From: Bacillota bacterium
Lineage (GTDB): Bacteria; Bacillota; Clostridia; Acetivibrionales; Acetivibrionaceae
Length of the DNA: 61,979 bases
NCBI GenBank assembly: GCA_023421115.1
Contig: JAEZUI010000179.1
Location: 1-61,979, forward strand
Reading direction: 5' to 3'
This document shows, one piece after another, positions 1 through 6,988 of the stretch. The notes under the pieces were generated by a model, which saw nothing but the letters and a program-made list of their open reading frames with translations, searched no databases and was not told the origin of the DNA. The number at the start of each line of letters is the position of its first letter. The stretch's first letter is position 1. The translations under genes were made by a program, and so were the position numbers.

Positions 1-438
1 TACGGGTCGAATCAAACTCGCTTCGCTCAGACAGTGATTCGACTTATCTTGCTTCGCAAGAGACAGAGGAACGATATTTTGCTTTGCAAAAATCGGACTC
101 CGCTTCGTCTACATTCTCTAAGGCTCTCCGCTATGTTCTTTCCATAATATGCACTTGCACTATTTGAGGGTTTTACTTTCATTTGAAGGTTTTTAGAAGG
201 GCTTTGTAGAAATTGTTTATCTAAAGAAATTGTTTGTTCATGTAAAGAAATTATGGTTGTTTTATGTTTCTTGTTAAAGGGCACTTGTTCAAAAAGTTGG
301 AAATCTGTGTTATTATAGATATAGAAAGGCGTTAATTTTTTCCGCCGTAATAGGCGGTGGGGATATAGACTTTTAAATTAATATTTTGAACTGCGAATGC
401 AGTTATTATTAGTGTGATTTAAGGGGGGGAATATAAGG
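1..438. other. Intergenic region with REP-like short palindromes; 5' region of the GH43 gene
   Basis: I see no convincing gene here. The first 120 bases are a run of short GC-centred palindromes: TCGAATCA at 8-15 pairs with TGATTCGA at 35-42, CTTGCTTCGCAAG lies at 48-60 and TTTTGCTTTGCAAAA at 77-91. Bases 68-97 are close to a stretch near 56540-56580. A hairpin (CCGCC / GGCGG) lies at about 343-358 in the probable 5' UTR of the GH43 gene. A minus-strand open frame over 27-284 has no ribosome binding site or recognisable content and is not called. Confidence 0.5.
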
Positions 439-2112
439 GTGAAAAGAGTATGTGCGGCTTTAATTACGACTTTTTTGATATCATCTTTTTGCTGCAAAAG
501 TTTATATGCAACAGAAATTAAGTACGGTGATTTAAATGGTAATAATTCTGTGGAGTCTATAGATTTTGCAATAATGAGAACCCATTTGTTAGGGATGACA
601 TCGTTAACGGGAGATGCTCTTAAGGCAGCTGATGTAAACGGGGATGGACTTTTTAATTCATTAGATTTTGGAGTTATGAGACAATATTTGTTGGGCATTA
701 TTTCAGTTTTTCCTGTATACGGACAAGTAACACCAACTCCTGTAACGGTTACGCCAACTCCTGCGCAAGTTACTCTTCCGCCGGTACCAGCGTTTAAAAA
801 CGTATCTGTACATGATCCTTCAATAATGAAAACTAATGGAACTTATTATATTATTGGATCTCATCTTGCAGCGGCAAAAAGTAATGATTTGATTGACTGG
901 CAGCAGATATCTTCAAGTGTCAGCAATTCCAATCCTTTAATACCTAATGTATATACAAAATTAAAAGAATCCTTTGATTGGGCCGAGACAGATACAATGT
1001 GGGCAGGAGACATAATTCAACTTAAGAATGGTAAGTACTACATGTACTATTGCCTGTGCAAGGGTGATTCGCCAAGGTCTACTCTTGGAGTAGCTGTATC
1101 TAATAATGTTGAGGGACCTTATGAGGATTTGGGGATTATATTAAAATCCGGTATGTGGGGACAGAGGAGTGAGGACGGTACAGTATATGACGCCGTTAAA
1201 CATCCTAATGCTGTAGACCCTGATACTTTCTACGATAAGTATGGTAACCTGTGGATGGTTTATGGCTCTTATTCCGGGGGTATATTTATTCTTAAAATGG
1301 ATGAAAATACAGGTAAGCCAATTGCCGGTCAGGGATATGGAAAGAAATTATTAGGTTTAAATCATAGTAGAATAGAGGCTGCGTTTATGCAGTATAGCCC
1401 TGAGACTGACTATTACTATATGTTTTTGAGTTTTGGTGGACTTGACGCTAGTGGCGGTTATAACATCAGAGTGTGTCGTTCAAAGAATCCCGACGGACCA
1501 TTTGTGGATAGTGCCGGGAAAAATATGATTGATTGTCATGGCGCTAACGGAACCACCTTTGATGATAAGTCAATTGCTCCATATGGTACAAAACTGGTAG
1601 GTAATTTCAATTTTGTAGACAGTGGATTAGGCTATGTATCTCCAGGCCATAATTCCACCTATTATGATGAAACCACAAAGAAGTATTACATAGTATTTCA
1701 TACCCGTTTCCCGGGAAGGGGAGAAGAGCATCAGGTAAGAGTTCATCAAATGTTTATAAATTCTGACGGATGGCCTGTAATTGCACCTCATCGCTATGCT
1801 GGGGAGACAATTGGAAAGTACACTTTAGATGAAGTTAGTGGAAGTTATGCTTTTGTAAATCACGGTAACGATATATCGGCAAATGTAAAAAGCTCTTCAA
1901 AAATTTCACTCAATAAAGATGGCACTATTTCAGGAAGTGTAAGCGGTAAGTGGCAGCTTTCGGATGATAATAAAATAAGCTTAACCATTGGAGGAGTGAA
2001 TTACAACGGCGTTGTACTTCAGCAGTATGACGCGGGTTTAAAGAAATTTGTCATGACTTTTAGTGCATTACAAAAAGCTGGAAATGTAGTGGTGTGGGGA
2101 AGTTATTTGTAG
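439..2112 (+). CDS. Dockerin-bearing GH43 endo-alpha-1,5-L-arabinanase, secreted cellulosomal enzyme
   Basis: Starts with GTG at 439 behind a strong AAGGGGGG. A signal peptide (residues 1-25) is followed by a type-I-like dockerin (about 29-90, two calcium-loop segments GDLNGNNSVESIDF and DVNGDGLFNSLDF, each ending in LLG). A Pro/Thr linker (95-118) leads to a GH43 five-bladed propeller domain and a C-terminal beta domain (about 450-557) like that of Bacillus AbnB/YxiA-type arabinanases. The three GH43 acidic residues are visible: Asp in VHDPSIM, Asp in NAVDPDTF and Glu in RIEAAFM. Family knowledge predicts internal cleavage of alpha-1,5-arabinan, a pectin side chain. The N-terminal dockerin should attach the enzyme to a scaffoldin cohesin. 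The dockerin and GH43 calls are firm; the substrate is inferred from the family. Confidence 0.93.
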   Translation: MKRVCAALITTFLISSFCCKSLYATEIKYGDLNGNNSVESIDFAIMRTHLLGMTSLTGDALKAADVNGDGLFNSLDFGVMRQYLLGIISVFPVYGQVTPTPVTVTPTPAQVTLPPVPAFKNVSVHDPSIMKTNGTYYIIGSHLAAAKSNDLIDWQQISSSVSNSNPLIPNVYTKLKESFDWAETDTMWAGDIIQLKNGKYYMYYCLCKGDSPRSTLGVAVSNNVEGPYEDLGIILKSGMWGQRSEDGTVYDAVKHPNAVDPDTFYDKYGNLWMVYGSYSGGIFILKMDENTGKPIAGQGYGKKLLGLNHSRIEAAFMQYSPETDYYYMFLSFGGLDASGGYNIRVCRSKNPDGPFVDSAGKNMIDCHGANGTTFDDKSIAPYGTKLVGNFNFVDSGLGYVSPGHNSTYYDETTKKYYIVFHTRFPGRGEEHQVRVHQMFINSDGWPVIAPHRYAGETIGKYTLDEVSGSYAFVNHGNDISANVKSSSKISLNKDGTISGSVSGKWQLSDDNKISLTIGGVNYNGVVLQQYDAGLKKFVMTFSALQKAGNVVVWGSYL

Positions 2113-2313
2113 TATAATGCTGTAACTACGCTATGGATTGATATAGAACTAATTGGTATCAATTTTGAATAAAGTATGGTAAAATAATAACATTATCTTG
2201 AACTTAGGCTCGTATTTTAAATAAAGAATTTTAGTTCAGTATAGATTTGATTTTTTAAAAGAAAAGTGAATGAAAAATTTGCATGAGGAAGCATAATAGG
2301 AGGTATGAAAATT
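2113..2313. other. Intergenic spacer
   Basis: AT-rich, no recognisable gene or strong terminator; an AGGAGG at 2298-2303 serves the next gene. Confidence 0.4.
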
Positions 2314-2577
2314 ATGGAGGATAAAACATTTGAACTTCTAACTAGAATGTATTCTGAGATGACAGAGAAATTTTCTGAGATAAATAAACAGTTTGAGGAA
2401 GTTAACAGGAAATTGGATGAAAAGGCAGATAAAAACGACATTATAAGGCTGGAAAATGAAATTAATCCAAAAGTCCAAGCTTTGTTTGATGGATATAAGC
2501 AGAATACAGACATTTTGGAGCGAATTGAAAATAAAGTAAATAAGCAAGAAGAAATTATTTTAAGGCGTGTAAAATAG
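2314..2577 (+). CDS. Small coiled-coil protein of unknown function
   Basis: The protein has 87 residues. AGGAGG at 2298-2303 is properly spaced for the ATG at 2314, whereas an in-frame ATG at 2305 lies only one base from it, so 2314 is chosen. The sequence is highly charged with heptad-like spacing throughout (MYSEMTEKFSEINKQFEEVN, then NRKLDEKADKNDIIRLENEI), predicting one long alpha-helical coiled coil with no membrane segment. Short proteins of this kind are common beside unrelated genes in clostridia. No function can be given. It is followed at 61 bases by the PH-domain protein and may be co-transcribed with it. Confidence 0.6.
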   Translation: MEDKTFELLTRMYSEMTEKFSEINKQFEEVNRKLDEKADKNDIIRLENEINPKVQALFDGYKQNTDILERIENKVNKQEEIILRRVK

Positions 2578-2637
2578 AGTTTTATCAAATGTAAACGATA
2601 AATTTAGAATTTAATGCAACGTTAAGTGGAGGGCAAA

Positions 2638-3189
2638 ATGAATAATTACGAGGTATTATCCTATGAAGAAAAAGAATTGATTAATGGTGAATTAAATTCT
2701 GGAGAGAGAGTAGTTTGGGCTGATAAACCTTCTTTGGGTAGTGAGTTTTTTAAGTCATTTTTCATATATTTATTTGCAATTCCATGGACAGCATTTTCTG
2801 TATTTTGGATGTATATGGCAAGTAAAGGTAGTGGGTTGTTTGCTTTGTTTGGAGTTCCTTTTTTATTAGTAGGCATACGTATGTTTTGTACTCCATTCAT
2901 AAAAAAGATTCAACAGAAAAAAACTATATATCTGATTACAAATCAAAGATTAATAATTTATATTTATGGTCGGAAAACTAAAGTAAAATCTTTTCAACCA
3001 AGTCAAATAGGAAATATTGAAAGACATCAAAGGGCAGATGGATCTGGAGATCTTATTTTTGCTAATGAAGTTGTTTATGATTCAGATGGAGATAGAAGTG
3101 CGAAAAAAATTGGCTTTATGGGAATAAAAGATGTTAAACAGGTGGAGGACTTAATAAATAAGGAACTCCTATCTACCCTTGAACAATGA
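2638..3189 (+). CDS. Membrane protein with bacterial PH (bPH) domain
   Basis: The protein has 183 residues from ATG 2638, which has GGAGGG 5-10 bases upstream; an in-frame GTG at 2626 lies upstream of that site and is less likely. Two hydrophobic segments (about residues 40-65 and 70-90) form a hairpin. A beta-rich stretch follows, with the pattern YLITNQRLIIYIYGRKTKVK and FQPSQIGNIERHQRADGSGD typical of bPH/YdbT-like domains (strand, NQR, strand, then an Ile-Glu turn). Such proteins are membrane-tethered with a cytoplasmic PH-like domain; their ligands are mostly unknown. The N-terminal ERVVWADKP motif also fits this family. Family placement is fairly sure, function unknown. Confidence 0.7.
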   Translation: MNNYEVLSYEEKELINGELNSGERVVWADKPSLGSEFFKSFFIYLFAIPWTAFSVFWMYMASKGSGLFALFGVPFLLVGIRMFCTPFIKKIQQKKTIYLITNQRLIIYIYGRKTKVKSFQPSQIGNIERHQRADGSGDLIFANEVVYDSDGDRSAKKIGFMGIKDVKQVEDLINKELLSTLEQ

Positions 3190-3319
3190 GCACATTAGTT
3201 ATGAAGATAAGGGTAAACTTATAAACAATGAATTCAAAAAGCTTATAGAAGCTATAAAAGCTACGATAAAGGTGCTTGACGAATTGTATAACAGCCATGC
3301 TAGATCAAGAATAATTTAG
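3179..3319 (+). pseudogene. Possible remnant ORF overlapping the PH-protein stop
   Basis: A 46-codon open frame lies in the +1 frame relative to the PH gene and overlaps its last codons; it has no ribosome binding site. Its start (ISYEDKGKLINNEF) loosely resembles the start of the PH protein itself (LSYEEKELINGEL), so it may be a decayed partial copy or a lost C-terminal extension. The stop lies in a perfect 11-bp inverted repeat. Weak call. Confidence 0.2.
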
Positions 3320-3327
3320 CATGGCTG
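3292..3327. terminator. Inverted repeat, probable terminator between convergent genes
   Basis: CAGCCATGCTA (3292-3302) pairs perfectly with TAGCATGGCTG (3317-3327). It lies between the plus-strand PH gene and the minus-strand prfH. The following T-tract is weak, so efficiency is uncertain. Confidence 0.5.
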
Positions 3328-3359
3328 ATTTACTTTTGCTAATTCATAAGTAGGGATAC

Positions 3360-3980
3360 TTATGAATTAAAGGTTTTTAATTTAAACTTCTCACCTTCAT
3401 AAGTCCTTATGGAATTACCTCTGATTAAGAGATTATGCTGCATCCACATGGTTTTTTCAAGGGATTTTGAGTTTTCTTCATTTTGTGCATTTATCATACT
3501 CATAAGTCTAGCTAGGGCAAGTTTTTTATTCATATATTGTGAGCGTTCTTCGCTTGCTGCAACCGAAAGTCCTGTTGGAAGATGAATAGCTCTTACGGCG
3601 CTTTCAACTTTATTTACATGCTGTCCGCCTGGGCCAGAACTTCTCATAGCTTCAAACTTTATTTCCCTGTCTGAAAAGATAAGCATTTCCGGTTCCTCAA
3701 ATACTTCAAGGTTTATAAACCAGTTTTTCCGTTTGTGGTTTGGTCTGTATGGGCTTTTGCAAATCCATTGTATTGTACCACTTACTAATTTATCTGTATT
3801 TTGCCTATCAATAGACAAAAGAATGGATTTGCAATTTCCTGTAATACTACCGGGGACAGCATCTAAAACATTTACTTCCATGCCTGATAGCCTGCATTCT
3901 TTTTCATAGGCTTTGAAGAACAGACTAACAGCTAGCTCGCATTCATCAGGTCCTTTGCCTGAACTGATTTGTATCCACAT
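3360..3980 (-). CDS. prfH: Peptide chain release factor H (RF-H) of the RtcB2-PrfH repair pair
   Basis: The protein has 206 residues, the normal size for RF-H and far shorter than RF1/RF2. The peptidyl-tRNA hydrolysis motif is intact within SSGPGGQHVNKVESAVR (GGQ at about residue 120). The stop-codon recognition domains of RF1/RF2 are absent. ATG at 3980 is preceded by GAGGTGA, which overlaps the end of the upstream rtcB reading frame; only 9 bases separate the genes, so they are translationally close. From published work on RtcB2-PrfH pairs, the factor is thought to release nascent chains from ribosomes whose decoding centre has been cut, so that RtcB2 can reseal the 16S rRNA. The assignment is firm; the exact damage handled here is inference. 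Confidence 0.93.
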   Translation of the reverse strand: MWIQISSGKGPDECELAVSLFFKAYEKECRLSGMEVNVLDAVPGSITGNCKSILLSIDRQNTDKLVSGTIQWICKSPYRPNHKRKNWFINLEVFEEPEMLIFSDREIKFEAMRSSGPGGQHVNKVESAVRAIHLPTGLSVAASEERSQYMNKKLALARLMSMINAQNEENSKSLEKTMWMQHNLLIRGNSIRTYEGEKFKLKTFNS

Positions 3981-3989
3981 AAGTTCACC

Positions 3990-5096
3990 TCAATTTTTGT
4001 AGGTGAGTATCGGTTTTAAAGCTGCAACAACCTTGATGATTTTAGCTTCAACCAATGCTTCAACTACTTTTTCGATATTTTTGTATGCTTCAGGCGCTTC
4101 TTCATAAAGAAGATCCTTGTCATGGCATATAACCCTGCTTTTTAGTTTGGTGGTTTTTATGCTTTCTTTTGTATATAGGCTTCTTAATCTTGACTTGCAA
4201 ATGCCTCGCTCCCATTTTCGACCTGCTCCGTGAGCCATTGAGTAGCCTGACATGGAAGTGTCTTCATAAGGCATTACCAGATAAGTCAAGGCTCCTCTTG
4301 AACCGGGGATAACAGTAAGACCATTATTTGCTGGTGCTGCGCCTTTTCTGTGAATGAAAAAGTTTTTACTTCCAGTTTTCTTTATTTCTATGCTATTGTG
4401 TATGCTGTCAATGAGTTTTGTGGCACTGGAATCAACACCTATGGCACTTAGAAAGCGATAAGCTATGAGATCTCTATTTGTTTTTGCCCAAAGCAAAGCA
4501 TCAGCATGTTCCTCAAGGTATGCTGCACCGGCCTCTGATTTCACATCTAGCCCGTTTTGAGCTTTATGCTTTCTTATATATTTATCAAGAATCTCATGAC
4601 CATATATCCTAGAACCGCTGTGTATCAGCAGCAAGAGTTTGTCTTTTGTAAGTGCGTGGTTATCAAAAATTTCACGGTCATAAATAGTGTCAATCTCCTG
4701 CAGCTCAGCGAAGTGATTGCCGCCGCCAATAGTTCCTAATTCACTCGGATGTGCCATATTTAGTGTACTTTCAATAATTTCCTCCGGAATGTTTACCTCA
4801 CGGATACTATTCAGACTTTCGAGTTTCGATATCCATTTGTCCACTTTCATTTTTCTTTTTTCAAGGCTAGTTACATATAAGCTCATTCCACAGCCTATAT
4901 CACTGCTTACTATATGAGGATAGATTATATCCTCTGTTATAAATGCTGCACCTACGGGTACTTTGCCGGGGTGAAGATCCGGAAGACCTATTATCTTTCG
5001 CATTCCTTCAAACTCTGCAAGCCTGTTTAATTGGTTTAGTGCGTTTTGTTCAATCCAATTTTTCTCTGATGATATAATTGTTATTTTACTATTCAA
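3990..5096 (-). CDS. rtcB: RtcB2-type RNA ligase (GTP-dependent 3'-phosphate/5'-OH RNA ligase)
   Basis: The protein has 368 residues from TTG 5096, with AAGGAG seven bases upstream. RtcB motifs appear in order: SSDIGCGM (metal-binding Asp and Cys), GTIGGGNHFAELQ, IHSGSRIYGHE, RKGAAPANNG, IPGSRGAL and MAHGAGRKWER, whose His is the expected GMP-accepting residue. Length and variant motifs (IPGSRG, GAGRKW) match the RtcB2 branch paired with PrfH rather than the roughly 480-residue tRNA-splicing RtcB. The reaction is ligation of 2',3'-cyclic phosphate or 3'-phosphate ends to 5'-OH using GTP and Mn2+. It is first in the operon with prfH. Two terminator-like hairpins and a leader peptide lie between its promoter and start, suggesting attenuation. 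Confidence 0.92.
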   Translation of the reverse strand: MNSKITIISSEKNWIEQNALNQLNRLAEFEGMRKIIGLPDLHPGKVPVGAAFITEDIIYPHIVSSDIGCGMSLYVTSLEKRKMKVDKWISKLESLNSIREVNIPEEIIESTLNMAHPSELGTIGGGNHFAELQEIDTIYDREIFDNHALTKDKLLLLIHSGSRIYGHEILDKYIRKHKAQNGLDVKSEAGAAYLEEHADALLWAKTNRDLIAYRFLSAIGVDSSATKLIDSIHNSIEIKKTGSKNFFIHRKGAAPANNGLTVIPGSRGALTYLVMPYEDTSMSGYSMAHGAGRKWERGICKSRLRSLYTKESIKTTKLKSRVICHDKDLLYEEAPEAYKNIEKVVEALVEAKIIKVVAALKPILTYKN

Positions 5097-5127
5097 ATCT
5101 TTATCTCCTTAAAATAATTTTTGGCAT

Positions 5128-5156
5128 AAAAAAATCCGTACCAAATTGGCCGGAGT
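5128..5156 (-). terminator. Terminator/attenuator hairpin 2 directly upstream of rtcB
   Basis: Read on the minus strand, TCCGGCC AATTT GGTACGGA folds into a stem of about 7 bp with one bulged A, followed by seven T residues (complement of 5128-5134). It ends only about 30 bases before the rtcB start codon, after the leader and before the ribosome binding site, the position expected for an attenuator. Confidence 0.55.
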
Positions 5157-5196
5157 CCTGAATTTTGTTTGAAAAGCACACATGCAAAAAAGGTAA

Positions 5197-5222
5197 TAAA
5201 AAACACGATAACCTTATCGTGT
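5197..5222 (-). terminator. Terminator/attenuator hairpin 1 in the rtcB leader
   Basis: On the minus strand, CACGATAA (complement of 5214-5221) pairs perfectly with TTATCGTG (complement of 5204-5211), extended by a ninth base pair, followed by six T residues. A classic intrinsic terminator inside the leader of rtcB-prfH, well downstream of the promoter at 5496-5525. Confidence 0.7.
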
Positions 5223-5270
5223 GCCTTTAACAATAAATTTTTTGTTCAGGTGACGGTTTGGTAAAATACT

Positions 5271-5346
5271 GATTAGAAGATGACAACAAAAACAAACTTT
5301 TCCAAATAGGAAAAATCAACTTTTGGTGTTCTAAAACCTTCTAATC
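5271..5346 (-). ncRNA. Structured leader segment of the rtcB-prfH transcript
   Basis: GATTAGAAG (minus strand, 5346-5338) pairs with CTTCTAATC (5279-5271). A nested hairpin TTTTCC-tattt-GGAAAA (5314-5298) sits inside. The segment follows the leader-peptide stop codon directly and precedes both terminators. UACCAAA at about 5260-5266 could alternatively pair with UUUGGUA inside terminator 2 (about 5139-5145), a possible antiterminator. All from sequence; the switching role is inference. Confidence 0.5.
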
Positions 5347-5356
5347 CAATATTCAA

Positions 5357-5401
5357 TTAGTGTAGTAGCACCTCATATATTTTTTCTACATTTACCAACA
5401 T
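5357..5401 (-). CDS. 14-residue leader peptide of the rtcB-prfH operon
   Basis: ATG at 5401 has an excellent AAAAGGAG eight bases upstream and encodes MLVNVEKIYEVLLH followed by TAA. The frame stays open after this stop for 27 more sense codons (down to the TAA at 5273-5275), starting with a TTG directly after the stop. There is no run of one amino acid as in classic amino-acid attenuators. The conspicuous feature is the UAA stop placed just before the base-paired region, in front of an operon that encodes a release factor. The peptide is well supported by its ribosome binding site and promoter; the regulatory role is inference. Confidence 0.55.
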   Translation of the reverse strand: MLVNVEKIYEVLLH

Positions 5402-5495
5402 GTAAATCACTCCTTTTCACAAATATATTTTGTGAAAACCTTATGTATCAAAAGTATTGTTTTCACAAAGCATTAACATTATTTACAACAATAAT

Positions 5496-5525
5496 ATTAT
5501 ATGATGGATATAATTGATGTGTCAA
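5496..5525 (-). promoter_or_regulatory. Promoter of the rtcB-prfH operon
   Basis: On the minus strand, a perfect -35 TTGACA (complement of 5520-5525) and perfect -10 TATAAT (complement of 5496-5501) are separated by 18 bases. Transcription would start about 5488 and give a leader of about 390 bases before rtcB. Confidence 0.75.
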
Positions 5526-5559
5526 CTGTTGTATTAAATATTTGTATTAGAACTAAAAA

Positions 5560-6258
5560 TTAGCATCTCAAGCCATGCAGCACATGTTTTTTTCCTCCGC
5601 AGCCAGGGAGCTTTACAAGTTCAAAACCGGCCTCGAGGAGAGCGCTTTTTACACTACCTGCAACAGTGAAGGTGGAACAGGTACCTCCTTTTTTGGTCTT
5701 CTTACCCACTTCCAAAAGTAACTCGGGTCTCCATATTGAAGGGTTTTTTTTAGGACTATGGCCGTCAAGAAACCATACATCACAAAGGCTGTCTAAGGAA
5801 TTTAACATTTCTAGTGCCTCTCCTATCCAAAGGTTAAGGTAAAGGGTTCCGAAGGGTTGTTCTACTTTCATTTTATGCCATCCGGTTACAGTAATATCAA
5901 CGCTTTTATATGCTTTGAGGAGTGCATTGATTTCGTTGCTAACACGATCTCTAAAGCCATCGAGTATATTTAACATTCTATCGGAAGTCATAGGGAAGAG
6001 TTCAACACTATTATATTCTATAGTTATATTTTTCAATTCGTTCTTATTAAGGTATTCTAAAAGAGCTACAACTACACGTCCTGCCCCAAAGCCTGTTTCG
6101 CCAATTCTAAAAGGGGTATTTGCTTGGGCACTAATTTTTATCCTATCAAGTAAGTTGTTGTTTTTGAAATAAATTTGTTGTGCCTCATCTAGAGCACTGA
6201 CTACGTCAAAATATCGATCGTCAAACTGTTCATTTACTAGATAATCTGGTATAAACAT
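5560..6258 (-). CDS. MnmC-like (MnmD) tRNA U34 methyltransferase, stand-alone
   Basis: The protein has 232 residues from ATG 6258 (AAGGAAA upstream); an in-frame GTG at 6267 is closer to the RBS than ideal. It has a Rossmann methyltransferase fold: SAM motif GETGFGAGRVVV, WIGEALEMLN, and the MnmC-family signature DVWFLDGHSPKKNPSIW, followed by GGTCSTFTVAGSVKSAL and GCGGKKHVLHG. In MnmC this N-terminal domain is the methyltransferase that converts nm5(s2)U34 to mnm5(s2)U34; Gram-positive bacteria often have it as a separate protein (MnmD) without the FAD domain, as here. It is monocistronic and minus strand, ending just before the rtcB promoter. The family is clear; the exact nucleoside is inferred. 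Confidence 0.85.
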   Translation of the reverse strand: MFIPDYLVNEQFDDRYFDVVSALDEAQQIYFKNNNLLDRIKISAQANTPFRIGETGFGAGRVVVALLEYLNKNELKNITIEYNSVELFPMTSDRMLNILDGFRDRVSNEINALLKAYKSVDITVTGWHKMKVEQPFGTLYLNLWIGEALEMLNSLDSLCDVWFLDGHSPKKNPSIWRPELLLEVGKKTKKGGTCSTFTVAGSVKSALLEAGFELVKLPGCGGKKHVLHGLRC

Positions 6259-6550
6259 AAATAACACTTTCCTTTTTTGAGGTTTAATTTATCGCTTGGA
6301 TTATTATTTCACAAAATTATCAAAAAGGAAAGGCTTTATAATTTAATAGTGGATAATTACAATAAAGATTTAAATTTTTGAGAATAATATATGGCATGAT
6401 AAAGTATTATTTGATATAATGTAAATAGTTGCTAGTGAATACATTATACACACTAGATTAGGTAAATATCAAAGCAAGGCTATTCTTAATTTGTGGTTGT
6501 TAATTTAGAATAGTTATTATCAATCTTGTTTAGGTGATTCCAAAAAACAC

Positions 6551-6630
6551 TTTGCAATTGCCATTTCAAAAAATTTGATTTTATTGGCTTTATGACCAAA
6601 ACGCTGAATAGGTTATTTTTTGAAATGGCC
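6551..6630. repeat. Palindromic intergenic element, full copy a
   Basis: GCCATTTCAAAAAAT (6560-6574) is the perfect inverse of ATTTTTTGAAATGGC (6615-6629), with about 40 bases between. Related full copies lie at 8081-8159 and 27901-27984 and half copies at 9433-9452, 16195-16219 and 56578-56597. Similarity extends leftward (AAAAACACTTTGCAATT). It lies in the 414-base gap upstream of the 66-residue gene, which otherwise shows nothing recognisable. Confidence 0.75.
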
Positions 6631-6672
6631 TTAGTAATAAGGTAATAAAAAAATATTGAGGAGGATGCAGCA

Positions 6673-6873
6673 ATGAAAGAATTTGGAATTGATTGTAAGT
6701 TTAATTTTCTCGGCCCAAGTAAGCCGGCGTTACCTCAAAAAGAAGCAATGGGTTTGGATTTAAAGCCTGGTGAGCATGTTAGGGTTTTTCAAGATGACTT
6801 TGCTTGGACAGGGACTATTATGTATGATGAAAAATTACCTCCTATGTATCAGTGGTATGTTAAGCTTGATTGA
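6673..6873 (+). CDS. Small conserved-looking protein of unknown function
   Basis: The protein has 66 residues with a textbook GAGGAGG seven bases before ATG 6673, so it is almost certainly translated. It is acidic to neutral, without membrane segments or cysteine motifs beyond one Cys. It contains LKPGEHVRVFQDDFAWTGTI, which reads like a small beta-barrel (SH3-like) fold: PGE-V-V turn, then paired strands and a terminal WYVKLD strand. I do not recognise a named family. It is followed by a strong bidirectional terminator, so it is a single-gene unit, preceded by copy a of the palindromic element. Confidence 0.7.
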   Translation: MKEFGIDCKFNFLGPSKPALPQKEAMGLDLKPGEHVRVFQDDFAWTGTIMYDEKLPPMYQWYVKLD

Positions 6874-6930
6874 TGTGTTAAAGATAAGTTAACAGTTACT
6901 TTGAAGTTTAATATGTAATATAAAACATTC

Positions 6931-6978
6931 AAAAATCGGAGTAGAGAGAGTTTATATAAATGATCTACTCCGATTTTT
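6931..6978. terminator. Strong bidirectional terminator
   Basis: AAAAATCGGAGTAGA (6931-6945) pairs perfectly with TCTACTCCGATTTTT (6964-6978). A-tract and T-tract flank the GC core on both sides, so it can end both the 66-residue gene (plus) and the MBL lipoprotein gene (minus). Confidence 0.9.
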
Positions 6979-6988
6979 TTATTGTGAT

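Noticed and set aside
27..284. 85-codon minus-strand frame at the window start
   Set aside because: No ribosome binding site or recognisable content; it runs through REP-like palindromes.
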